Origin: an uncultured Pseudomonadota bacterium
Lineage (GTDB): Bacteria; Pseudomonadota; Alphaproteobacteria; Rs-D84
Direction of reading: 5' to 3'
DNA: 8,627 bases
Assembly: GCA_947169505.1 (NCBI GenBank)
Contig: CAMVPZ010000032.1
Location: 1-8,627 of the forward strand
In this document: piece after piece, positions 1 to 6,727 of the stretch
Layout of the letters: each line of letters opens with the position of its first letter
Numbering within the stretch: the stretch's first letter is position 1
The notes under the pieces: generated by a model
The model's input: the letters and a program-made list of their open reading frames with translations, nothing else
What the model was told of the DNA's origin: nothing
Databases searched by the model: none
Program-made: the position numbers and the translations under genes

Positions 1-373
1 AGCGGTTTTGGAATATTTGAATAATTTATGTCCACGCACATTGTTTGCAACACATTATCATGAATTGACACGATTGGTGGATACTGAAAATTTGAACAAT
101 GTTGCGTGTTTAACCATAGACGTGCGTGAACACAATAATGACATAGTATTTTTACATAAAATTATTCCAGGTGTTGCGAATCGTTCGTATGGGATTGCGG
201 TTGCAAAAATGGCTGGGATGCCGGAAAACATTGTCAAACGTGCCGAAGATGTATTGGAACATTTGGAAAATGATACAAGCGATAAACAAAATGAAAAGCG
301 GGTTGAAAAACCATCTGTGAAACCGGTTGTTAACGAACCAAAAAATAAACCCCAGTTATCATTATTCGAATAA
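1..373 (+). CDS. mutS: DNA mismatch repair protein MutS, C-terminal end (partial)
   Basis: MutS is the mismatch-recognition ATPase of methyl-directed DNA repair. Only the last 123 codons are here; the reading frame enters from the left edge (first full codon at base 2) and ends at TAA 371-373. Visible signatures are the ATPase-domain segment FATHYHELT (about nt 44-70), whose histidine lies in the nucleotide-switch region, and the helix-turn-helix dimerisation segment SYGIAVAKMAGMP (nt 185-223) followed by a helix (NIVKRAEDVLEHLE). A charged, low-complexity tail then leads to the terminal QLSLFE, an ending often seen in MutS proteins. The Walker A motif and the mismatch-binding domains lie outside the window. 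The start ATG of truB follows the stop after one base, so the two genes are probably co-transcribed and translationally coupled. The THYHELT plus SYGIAVA combination makes the identification secure. Confidence 0.96.
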   Translation, partial: AVLEYLNNLCPRTLFATHYHELTRLVDTENLNNVACLTIDVREHNNDIVFLHKIIPGVANRSYGIAVAKMAGMPENIVKRAEDVLEHLENDTSDKQNEKRVEKPSVKPVVNEPKNKPQLSLFE

Positions 374-374
374 A

Positions 375-1244
375 ATGGACGGAATAATCATCTTGGACAA
401 AGAAAGCGGTGTGTTCAGCAGAACGGCAGGGTGGCGTGTTGCAAAAATGTTTGGTGAAAAGAAATTTGGACACATTGGAACATTGGACCCAATGGCAAGC
501 GGTGTTTTGCCTATTGCGATTGGAAACGCAACGAAAATGATACCTTTTATCGAAGAATTTTGTGAAAACAAAAAAACATATTTGTTTGGTTTGAAATTCG
601 GTATTGATACAGATTCTTTGGATATAACCGGTAAAACAATACAAACAAATGATATTGTTCCAAACGAAGATGCAATTATAACTGCATGTAAAAAAATCGC
701 CAAAACACATGAACAAATTCCGCCTAAATTTTCCGCTGTGCATGTTAATGGAAAGCGTGCTTATGAATTGGCACGTGGCGGTGTGGATATAGAAATGAAA
801 CCACGTCCGGTAAATATTTATGAATTAGAATTCACAGGTAAAAAGGGCGAAGAATATAATTTTCGTGTTTGCTGTTCACGGGGAACGTATGTTCGTTCGC
901 TTGTTCGTGATATAGCAAACTTATGCGGTGCAATTGCGACAACCACATACATAAGAAGAACAGAAACGAATGGTTTTAATATAAAAAACAGTGTAAAACT
1001 TGATTTTTTAGAAAATCTGGTTAATAATGGTGGCAACGCTGATAAATATTTATTGGCACCAGATTGTGCGCTGGGGGACATTCCGGTAATCAATTTGGAT
1101 GATAAAAAAACCGAATTGTATAAAAACGGTGGATTTATCGAAACCGATGCATGCGGCGGATTTGTACGGGTTTATTGCGATAAAACATTTATTGGAATGG
1201 GACACGTCAAAGACGGCAAATTGCATCCAAAACGAACACTTTAA
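375..1244 (+). CDS. truB: tRNA pseudouridine(55) synthase TruB
   Basis: TruB isomerises U55 in the T-arm of tRNAs to pseudouridine. The protein is 289 aa if it starts at ATG 375, a normal length for a short TruB. That start fits the family N-terminus (MDGIIILDKESG) and directly follows the mutS stop. The same frame is open back to an ATG at 327, but that would add 16 unrelated residues inside mutS. The catalytic motif GHIGTLDPMASG covers residues 32-43, with Asp38 as the expected nucleophile. RGTYVRSLVRDI (169-180) is the conserved pseudouridine-synthase core strand and helix. A C-terminal stretch of about 70 residues follows. Motif I reads DKESG instead of the more usual DKPxG, a mild oddity. 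No Shine-Dalgarno is visible, so initiation probably depends on ribosomes terminating at the mutS stop. In many bacteria truB sits after rbfA; here it follows mutS. Confidence 0.95.
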   Translation: MDGIIILDKESGVFSRTAGWRVAKMFGEKKFGHIGTLDPMASGVLPIAIGNATKMIPFIEEFCENKKTYLFGLKFGIDTDSLDITGKTIQTNDIVPNEDAIITACKKIAKTHEQIPPKFSAVHVNGKRAYELARGGVDIEMKPRPVNIYELEFTGKKGEEYNFRVCCSRGTYVRSLVRDIANLCGAIATTTYIRRTETNGFNIKNSVKLDFLENLVNNGGNADKYLLAPDCALGDIPVINLDDKKTELYKNGGFIETDACGGFVRVYCDKTFIGMGHVKDGKLHPKRTL

Positions 1245-1258
1245 CAAAGGATTAAACA

Positions 1259-1531
1259 ATGTCCATAACAAAAGACAAAAAACGTGAATTGGTCGCTGCT
1301 TTTAAAATCAGCGAACACGACAATGGTGGTTCTGCTGCATCCCAGGTTGCAGTTTTAACAGAACGCATCCGTAATTTAACAGAACACATGAAAAACAATC
1401 ACAAAGACGAACATTCGAAACGTGGATTGTTGTTGATGGTTAATCGCCGCAAAAAATTGTTGGCATACATCAAAAAGAACAGTGTTGCTGAATACGAAGA
1501 TTTGATTAAAAGATTGGGTCTGCGTAAATAG
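1259..1531 (+). CDS. rpsO: 30S ribosomal protein S15
   Basis: S15 is a primary 16S rRNA-binding protein that organises the central domain of the small subunit and contacts 23S rRNA in a bridge. The 90-aa product has the full family length. It shows the HDNGGSAASQ segment (residues 20-29), where family members have D-x-GS-x-x-x-Q, the rRNA-binding HSKRGLL (52-58), and the terminal RLGLRK. ATG 1259 is preceded by AAAGG (1246-1250) at 8 nt spacing. The gene starts 14 nt after the truB stop, preserving the common truB-rpsO pairing, and is closed by a strong intrinsic terminator. In Escherichia coli S15 represses its own mRNA through a leader structure. The 14-nt gap here has no room for an independent one, so any autoregulation would need to involve the truB 3' end. 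pnp, the usual downstream neighbour, is absent. Confidence 0.98.
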   Translation: MSITKDKKRELVAAFKISEHDNGGSAASQVAVLTERIRNLTEHMKNNHKDEHSKRGLLLMVNRRKKLLAYIKKNSVAEYEDLIKRLGLRK

Positions 1532-1535
1532 TTTT

Positions 1536-1566
1536 AAAACACCGCCAAATTTGGCGGTGTTTTTAT
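1536..1566 (+). terminator. Intrinsic terminator after rpsO
   Basis: A perfect 28-nt palindrome (1536-1563) begins 4 nt after the rpsO stop. The GC core CACCGCC/GGCGGTG is extended by A/T pairs on both sides, and the 3' arm runs into a T tract. The A tract on the 5' side means it could also work on the minus strand. It most likely ends the mutS-truB-rpsO transcript. Confidence 0.92.
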
Positions 1567-1595
1567 ATTTAAAAAAGCATTTTTTTATTTTTTTC

Positions 1596-1624
1596 TTGCG
1601 TTTTGGCGATTCGGGGGTAATAAT
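1596..1624 (+). promoter_or_regulatory. Weak candidate promoter for nusA-infB
   Basis: TTGCGT (1596-1601), then 17 nt, then AATAAT (1619-1624, 5 of 6 matches to TATAAT). The -35 matches only in TTG. It lies just downstream of the rpsO terminator, where a nusA promoter is needed, and would start transcription near 1631, giving a leader of about 80 nt. The call rests on position and spacing; the hexamers alone are unconvincing in such AT-rich DNA. Confidence 0.3.
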
Positions 1625-1633
1625 AACCATGTT

Positions 1634-1680
1634 CTTAAAAATAAGTTTTTTAAGGGCGGGGTCAAAAAACCCCGCCCTTT
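1634..1680 (+). promoter_or_regulatory. Two overlapping hairpins in the nusA leader
   Basis: Hairpin 1 is A/T-rich: CTTAAAAA (1634-1641) pairs with TTTTTAAG (1647-1654). Hairpin 2 is very GC-rich: AAGGGCGGGG (1652-1661) pairs with CCCCGCCCTT (1670-1679) around an 8-nt loop. The two share bases 1652-1654, so they cannot both form fully. Only three T residues (1678-1680) follow hairpin 2, so it is a weak intrinsic terminator at best. It may be a second terminator for rpsO read-through, or a leader attenuator for nusA-infB. The hairpins are clear; the function is inferred. Confidence 0.6.
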
Positions 1681-1713
1681 CAATAAAAGACAACAAATAC
1701 AAGGAGAAGCAAA

Positions 1714-3258
1714 ATGTCTTTTGAATCTATGCCACGTCAAGATTTATTACTTGCCATTGATTCTTTGGCGACAGAAAAAATGATTGATCGTGAAACTGTT
1801 ATTGAATCTTTGGAAGCGGCAATTGCAAAAATTGCAAAACACAAATATGGCGAAGAATTTAATATCGTTGCTGAGATTGACCGCAAAAATGGTGCAATAC
1901 ATGTCAAACGTTTGTTTGATGTTATTGAAAGTCCTGAATCCATGGGCGATGAATATGATGCAAACAAAATGTTGACTGTGGAAAAAGCAAAAAAATATTC
2001 TGTGAATCCATCTGTGGGTGATGTTGTCGAAGACATGTTGCCAGAACCAGAATTTGGTCGTATGGCTTTCCAGACGGCTCGTCAAATTATGTCGGCACGT
2101 GTAAGAGATGCTGAAAAAGGCAGACAATACGAAGAATTCAAAGAAAACATCGGTGACATTGTTAATGGTGTTGTTAAACGTATTGAATTTGGAAATATTT
2201 TCTTGGATATCAATGGCAAAGCCGAAGGTTATATTAAAAATACAGAATTAATTCCTGGCGAACGGTTGGCGGTTGGTGATCGTGTTCGTGCTTTGATTAT
2301 GGATGTTGTTCGTTCTAATTCCGGACCACAAATCTTTTTGACCAGAACGCATCCGTTGTTTATGGAAAAATTATTTGCCCAAGAAGTGCCTGAAATTTAC
2401 GAAGGTATTATCAAAATTAAATCTGTTTCTCGTGCGCCGGGTTCACATGCAAAAATCGCAGTTGAAACAATGGATCCATCTATTGATGCAGTTGGAATGA
2501 CTGTTGGTATCAAGGGGACACGTATACAACCGGTTATAAACGAATGTCATGGTGAAAAGATTGACGTTATTTTGTATTCCGAAGATCCTGCTGTGTTTAT
2601 CGTTAATGCGATGCAACCTGCAAAAGTTGCAAAAATCATCGTTGATGAAGATACACATACTGCGGCTGTGGTTGTGACAGAAGATCAACAATCTTTGGCA
2701 ATTGGCCGTCGTGGACAAAACGTTAGATTGGCTTCTCAATTAACTGGTTGGAATATCGATGTTATGAGCGAAGCCGAAGAACAAGAACGTCGTGCAAAAG
2801 AATTCAAAGAAAAAACTGAATTGTTTACTCACGCATTGGATGTCGATGAAACAATTGCTCAATTATTGATTACAGAAGGCTTCCGTACAATAGAAGAAAT
2901 TGCATACGTTGAAAAATCTGAATTAGAATCTATCGAAGGATTTAATCCAGAATTGGCAAACGAATTGCAAAATCGTGCAAAAGCATATTTGGCAAAGATA
3001 GAACAAGATTATTTCGACAATGGTCATAAAATGGGTATGGCTGATGATTTGTTGAAATTTGATTTTATCAAACGTCCAATAATCATGAAATTGGGTGAAA
3101 ATGGTGTAAAATCTTTGGCTGATTTGGCTGATTTGGCTTCTGACGAATTGGTTGAAATTTTGGGCGAAGACACCATGTCATCCCGTTTGGCTGAAAAAGT
3201 TATTATGAAGGCTCGTGAATTGGCATACGGTATTGTTCAAGAAGAAGATGCAGAATAA
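1714..3258 (+). CDS. nusA: Transcription termination/antitermination factor NusA
   Basis: NusA binds RNA polymerase and nascent RNA. It modulates pausing and intrinsic termination and takes part in rRNA antitermination. The 514-aa protein contains an RNA-polymerase-binding N-terminal domain (about 1-130) and an S1 domain beginning near GDIVNGVVKRIEFGN (147 on). KH1 carries GIKGTRIQPV (about 265-274) and KH2 carries IGRRGQNVRLASQL (about 330-343). Two C-terminal helix-hairpin-helix acidic repeats follow, the first near 370-430 and the second near 440-510. The tail is acidic (EEDAE). The full architecture with both acidic repeats matches proteobacterial NusA, and the length is typical. ATG 1714 has a good AAGGAG (1701-1706) at 7 nt. 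infB follows 27 nt after the stop, so the pair is probably one operon. rimP, the normal upstream neighbour, and ylxR, the normal downstream one, are not here. Confidence 0.97.
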   Translation: MSFESMPRQDLLLAIDSLATEKMIDRETVIESLEAAIAKIAKHKYGEEFNIVAEIDRKNGAIHVKRLFDVIESPESMGDEYDANKMLTVEKAKKYSVNPSVGDVVEDMLPEPEFGRMAFQTARQIMSARVRDAEKGRQYEEFKENIGDIVNGVVKRIEFGNIFLDINGKAEGYIKNTELIPGERLAVGDRVRALIMDVVRSNSGPQIFLTRTHPLFMEKLFAQEVPEIYEGIIKIKSVSRAPGSHAKIAVETMDPSIDAVGMTVGIKGTRIQPVINECHGEKIDVILYSEDPAVFIVNAMQPAKVAKIIVDEDTHTAAVVVTEDQQSLAIGRRGQNVRLASQLTGWNIDVMSEAEEQERRAKEFKEKTELFTHALDVDETIAQLLITEGFRTIEEIAYVEKSELESIEGFNPELANELQNRAKAYLAKIEQDYFDNGHKMGMADDLLKFDFIKRPIIMKLGENGVKSLADLADLASDELVEILGEDTMSSRLAEKVIMKARELAYGIVQEEDAE

Positions 3259-3285
3259 AAAATAAATATAACCAAAGGTTAAAAA

Positions 3286-5694
3286 ATGGCAACATTAACG
3301 CTTGGAAAATCAGTTACGATTGATGCAGTGCAAAGCAAAAAAGGTGATGCGGTGTTCGTAGAACGTCGTCGTCGCATTGTTGCACCGGGCAGCAAAGAAT
3401 TACGTGATGAACCTAAAAAGGTTGAAACATCTCGCAGTGCTGCTGATGAAAAATTGCGTGCTGTATTGGCTGCGGCAAAAGCGAGAGATGAAGAACGTAA
3501 AAAACGCGAAGCCGAAGAAGAAGCGGCACGTCTTGCACGTGAAGCCGAAATTGAACGTGAAAATCGTGAATACGAAGCGGTCAAAGAACAATTGGCTCAA
3601 CGTGAAACTAAAAACGAAGAACCACAACATGTGGAAGAAGTTGTTAATGTTCCTTTGCGTGAAAACACTCATGAATCAAGAAAAAATAATGTTGCCTTTC
3701 AAAACCACAATAATCGTGGCTTTAACGACGATGACGATATGCGCAGTGGAAAACAAAATCGATTCAAAAAAGATTTCAAAAAAGGCGGAAAAATTTCCAT
3801 ACACGATATTGTCATTGGTGGTGGCGATGATGATGACGATGATGAAATCGGTTTGCGTGGCGCAAATCGCAGACGAAGCGAAGCATCACTTAAACGTTTT
3901 CGTGAAAAGGCTCGTGCTGTGTTTACCGCTCCGCAAAAGGTTGAACATGTTGTCACATTGGGTGATACCATCACAGTTAAAGATTTGGCGGCCGCAATGG
4001 CTGAAAAGGTTGGAAATGTTATCAAAAAATTGATGGAAATGGGCATGATGGCTTCACAAAATCAATCTATTGATGCAGATACGGCTGAATTGATTGCGAC
4101 TGAATTTGGTGCAACGGTTAAACGTGTTGATGTAAAACCATATGCGAATATTTTGGAAGAACAACCAAACCCTGAAAGATTACAACCACGGTATCCTGTT
4201 GTGACTGTGGTGGGACACGTTGATCATGGTAAAACATCACTTTTGGATGCGTTCCGTAATGCGAATGTGGTGGCTGGTGAAGCAGGCGGAATTACGCAAC
4301 ATATTTCTTCGTATGAGGTTAAAACAAAATCTGGTGCCGTGATAACATTTTTGGATACACCGGGACACGAAACGTTTACTGCGATGCGTGCACGTGGTGC
4401 GCAAATTGCAGATATTGTTGTTTTGGTTGTTGCTGCAAACGATTCTATTATGCCACAAACAATTGAAGCGATTAATCATATTCGTGCTGCACATGTACCG
4501 TTTATTGTTGCGATTAATAAATGTGATTTACCAGAAGCAAATCCGCAACGTGTAAAAACAGACCTTTTGCAACAAGAAGTCCAGGTTGAAGAAATGGGTG
4601 GCGATATTCAATGTGTTGAAATATCTGCCAAAACAAAAATGGGATTGGATAAATTAGAAGAAGCAATTTTATTACAGGCCGAAGTTATGGAATTAAAGGC
4701 TGACCCAGATATGTTGGCATCTGCATATGTAGTGGAAGCAAAAATGGAAAAAGGACTGGGTGCGGTTGCAACTGTTTTGGTGCGCCAGGGTACATTGTCT
4801 GTGGGTGATGTATTTGTGGTTGGTGAAACATTTGGACGTGTTCGTGGATTGATTAATTCGGCTGGCGTTCGTGTAAAATCTGTTAAACCTGGACAACCAG
4901 CGATGGTTTTGGGGTTGGAATCTGTCCCGGCTGCTGGTGATGAATTACACGTTATGGAAAACGAAGCACAAACACGTGAAGTTGCTGCATACCGTGTACA
5001 GAAAGCAAAAGACAAAGCGAATGCGGTTAAACGTTCTTCACTTGAAGAATTGTTTGCAAAACGTGATGAAACGAAAAAATTGACTTTGCCAATTATTTTG
5101 CGTGCTGATGTCCAGGGGTCTGTCGAAGCCATCACTGACATGTTGCGCGGATTTAATTCGGAAAAGGCTGGTGTTGAATTATTATCTGCCGGGGTTGGTC
5201 AAATTACCGAAGGTGATATAAGATTGGCAACCGCATCTGGTGCGGTTATAATTGCATTTAATGTTCGTGCTGATTCTGCTGTGCGTGATATGGCACGTAA
5301 TAACGGTGTTGATATTCGCTATCACAGTGTTGTATATCGTATCACAGATGAAATCAAAGAAATATTATCTGGTAAATTGGCACCTGAAAAACGTGAGAAC
5401 TTTATCGGTTATGCTGATGTTATCGCTTTGTTTACGGTTGGCAAAGGCGTCAAGGTTGCAGGTTGTCGTGTCAGTGAAGGTGTAATCAAAAAATCTGCAT
5501 TTGTGCGTTTGCTTCGTAATAACGTTGTTATATACGACGGTAAAATCGGCGAATTAAGACGTGAAAAGAACGAAGTTAACGAAGTTTCTGGATCTGGTAT
5601 AGAATTCGGTATGAGTTTTGATAAATACAACGACCTGAAAGAAGGCGATCGTGTCGAATGCTATGAAGTTCAAGAAATCAAAGCACAATTATAA
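3286..5694 (+). CDS. infB: Translation initiation factor IF-2
   Basis: IF-2 is the GTPase that brings initiator fMet-tRNA to the 30S subunit and promotes subunit joining. The protein is 802 aa. Residues 1-220 form a charged, probably extended region that starts with a short conserved block (MATLTLGKSVTIDAV, then ERRRR). A Lys/Glu/Arg-rich helix follows (about 50-125), and then two acidic runs, including six Asp in a row at 181-186. An IF2_N domain begins at about 223 (VVTLGDTITVKDLAAAM). The G domain shows G1 GHVDHGKTS (310-318), switch motif GGITQHI, G3 DTPGHE (357-362), G4 NKCD (411-414) and G5 SAK (447-449). Domain II, domain III and the fMet-tRNA-binding C2 domain continue to the end. ATG 3286 has AAAGG (3274-3278) at 7 nt. 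The gene is intact and ends 16 nt before a terminator, so rbfA is not part of this transcript. Confidence 0.98.
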   Translation: MATLTLGKSVTIDAVQSKKGDAVFVERRRRIVAPGSKELRDEPKKVETSRSAADEKLRAVLAAAKARDEERKKREAEEEAARLAREAEIERENREYEAVKEQLAQRETKNEEPQHVEEVVNVPLRENTHESRKNNVAFQNHNNRGFNDDDDMRSGKQNRFKKDFKKGGKISIHDIVIGGGDDDDDDEIGLRGANRRRSEASLKRFREKARAVFTAPQKVEHVVTLGDTITVKDLAAAMAEKVGNVIKKLMEMGMMASQNQSIDADTAELIATEFGATVKRVDVKPYANILEEQPNPERLQPRYPVVTVVGHVDHGKTSLLDAFRNANVVAGEAGGITQHISSYEVKTKSGAVITFLDTPGHETFTAMRARGAQIADIVVLVVAANDSIMPQTIEAINHIRAAHVPFIVAINKCDLPEANPQRVKTDLLQQEVQVEEMGGDIQCVEISAKTKMGLDKLEEAILLQAEVMELKADPDMLASAYVVEAKMEKGLGAVATVLVRQGTLSVGDVFVVGETFGRVRGLINSAGVRVKSVKPGQPAMVLGLESVPAAGDELHVMENEAQTREVAAYRVQKAKDKANAVKRSSLEELFAKRDETKKLTLPIILRADVQGSVEAITDMLRGFNSEKAGVELLSAGVGQITEGDIRLATASGAVIIAFNVRADSAVRDMARNNGVDIRYHSVVYRITDEIKEILSGKLAPEKRENFIGYADVIALFTVGKGVKVAGCRVSEGVIKKSAFVRLLRNNVVIYDGKIGELRREKNEVNEVSGSGIEFGMSFDKYNDLKEGDRVECYEVQEIKAQL

Positions 5695-5708
5695 AATGAT
5701 AAAATATT

Positions 5709-5737
5709 AAAACACCGCCGTGCGGCGGTGTTTTTTT
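5709..5737. terminator. Shared terminator between convergent genes (infB and minus-strand gene)
   Basis: AACACCGCC (5711-5719) pairs with GGCGGTGTT (5724-5732) around a GTGC loop, followed on the plus strand by a run of T (5731-5737). Read from the minus strand, the hairpin is followed by only four T residues and then AATATTTT, so it may also end the gene at 5753-6604. The stem core is identical to that of the rpsO terminator. Confidence 0.92.
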
Positions 5738-5752
5738 GTATATGAATTTAAT

Positions 5753-6604
5753 TTATTTCGGGCATGCGTTTAACAATCCCATTGTTGTATGCACTTCGTC
5801 ATTTATATACACCGTTATATCACGTTGCATATCATCACGATATGTGTACACAAATGGTTCGTTTTCAAACATTGGTGCACGTTGATATATGTCCCAAAAT
5901 GGTTGTAATAATGTTTCAAACCATTGACGATTTTTACATAAACATGCATTACGCACATCTGCAACCATTTTTCCGGTGACACCGTGTGAATAACTGCTTT
6001 CAAATTCTTCGTCATTCATAACCATACATCTGGTTGCGATGGCATAATAATTCGTATCGTCTTTTAAAAATTCGTATATATCTTTTTCATTTGCGCCATT
6101 TTCACGCATTTTATGCATGATACCTTCGCTGCAGCATGCACGTGATGCACGCATCAAAATTTTATACCGTTCCAACAAAGGCGACATTACCGAATCGTTT
6201 GCGCCAATACTGTAATTCGAATAGATTGCATATAACATGTCGTCTTCACGTACAGCATTCATGTGCGGTGCACGTGGCGCCAATGTCGTCATGTGTATCG
6301 GTTTTTTATACCATATTGCACATTCAATTTCAGTTTCGAACGGACAATTATAATCATAACTGCACGATTCGTATTCGCATGTTTCATATTCGCACATTCC
6401 ATAATCGCATGAATCATATTCAGATTCGGTGATATCGAAATTTAAATTTTGAATTATTGGTTCATTAATTTCGGTCAAATCGATGTTTTGTTCGATTTCA
6501 ATCGGTTTAAATTCACAATCATCACCAACGCATTCAGATGCGTTCGCATAGTTTGCACCAATCATGATGGCAATCATTGCCAAAAAAGAAATTTTGTTTT
6601 TCAT
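5753..6604 (-). CDS. Secreted cysteine-rich protein of unknown function with Y-x-x-C repeats
   Basis: I do not recognise this family. The 283-aa product starts with a clear Sec signal peptide: MKNK, a hydrophobic stretch (residues 6-17), then probable cleavage after ANA (20-22). The mature protein should therefore lie in the periplasm, at the cell surface or outside the cell. It contains 14 cysteines (25, 30, 66, 71, 76, 81, 87, 95, 157, 158, 193, 221, 223, 281), suggesting disulphide bonding. Residues 63-83 form a strict five-residue repeat, with Tyr at 63, 68, 73, 78, 83 and Cys at 66, 71, 76, 81. An acidic, low-complexity stretch precedes it. From about 140 to 240 it looks like a compact helical domain containing SRACCSEG, ATRCM and NACLCKNRQWF. 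No transmembrane segment or catalytic motif is apparent. C25 is not in a lipobox, so it is probably not a lipoprotein. No Shine-Dalgarno is visible, but the signal peptide fixes the start. It is divergent from the outer-membrane gene at 6728. Confidence 0.85.
   Translation of the reverse strand: MKNKISFLAMIAIMIGANYANASECVGDDCEFKPIEIEQNIDLTEINEPIIQNLNFDITESEYDSCDYGMCEYETCEYESCSYDYNCPFETEIECAIWYKKPIHMTTLAPRAPHMNAVREDDMLYAIYSNYSIGANDSVMSPLLERYKILMRASRACCSEGIMHKMRENGANEKDIYEFLKDDTNYYAIATRCMVMNDEEFESSYSHGVTGKMVADVRNACLCKNRQWFETLLQPFWDIYQRAPMFENEPFVYTYRDDMQRDITVYINDEVHTTMGLLNACPK
6362..6421 (-). repeat. Four 15-bp tandem units encoding Cys/Tyr pentapeptides
   Basis: Four consecutive 15-bp units at 6362-6376, 6377-6391, 6392-6406 and 6407-6421 each begin GCA on the plus strand and end ATTC or AATC. 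The units have diverged but keep the period. On the minus strand they encode the Y-x-x-C-x pentapeptides (Cys66, 71, 76, 81). This looks like in-frame repeat expansion followed by drift. Confidence 0.8.
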
Positions 6605-6616
6605 GATTTATATTTT

Positions 6617-6643
6617 ATCATAAAAAAAGCCATCTTTAAACAA
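6617..6643 (-). promoter_or_regulatory. Tentative minus-strand promoter, would give a near-leaderless mRNA
   Basis: On the minus strand TTGTTT (6643-6638) lies 15 nt before TATGAT (6622-6617, 5 of 6 matches). Transcription would begin about 5 nt before the ATG at 6604. The -35 is poor and the spacing short, so this is only a candidate. Confidence 0.22.
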
Positions 6644-6654
6644 AAATTTTTATG

Positions 6655-6683
6655 TTGTGTTAAATGTTTAAAATTTTTATACT
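6655..6683 (+). promoter_or_regulatory. Candidate sigma-70-type promoter for the outer-membrane gene
   Basis: TTGTGT (6655-6660), a 17-nt spacer, then TATACT (6678-6683, 5 of 6 matches). The predicted start near 6690 gives a leader of about 38 nt containing the Shine-Dalgarno. It lies in the 123-nt region between two divergent genes, where a plus-strand promoter is required. Confidence 0.45.
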
Positions 6684-6727
6684 GGGAACATATTCACAAA
6701 ACATGATATTAAACAAAAGGAAGGCTT

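Noticed and set aside
330..743. 137-codon minus-strand open frame opposite truB
   Set aside because: Phe/Cys-rich translation typical of antisense frames in AT-rich DNA; truB is clearly the real gene.
3826..3843. GAT/GAC run as a possible microsatellite or phase-variable tract
   Set aside because: It encodes six Asp in the disordered part of IF-2, is a trinucleotide run that would not shift frame, and acidic runs are common in this region of IF-2.
3377..4033. 218-codon plus-strand open frame inside infB
   Set aside because: It overlaps the intact IF-2 frame, has biased, low-complexity Lys/Asn/Met content and no recognisable domain; it is a frame shadow of the charged IF-2 N-terminus.
4608..5141. 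177-codon minus-strand open frame inside infB
   Set aside because: Antisense to the conserved G domain and domains II-III of IF-2, rich in Ser/Thr as expected from reverse complement codon bias, and without a ribosome-binding site.
6521..6540. Cys25 of the secreted protein as a lipoprotein attachment site
   Set aside because: The residues before it (ANASE) do not form a lipobox; a normal signal peptidase I site after ANA fits better.
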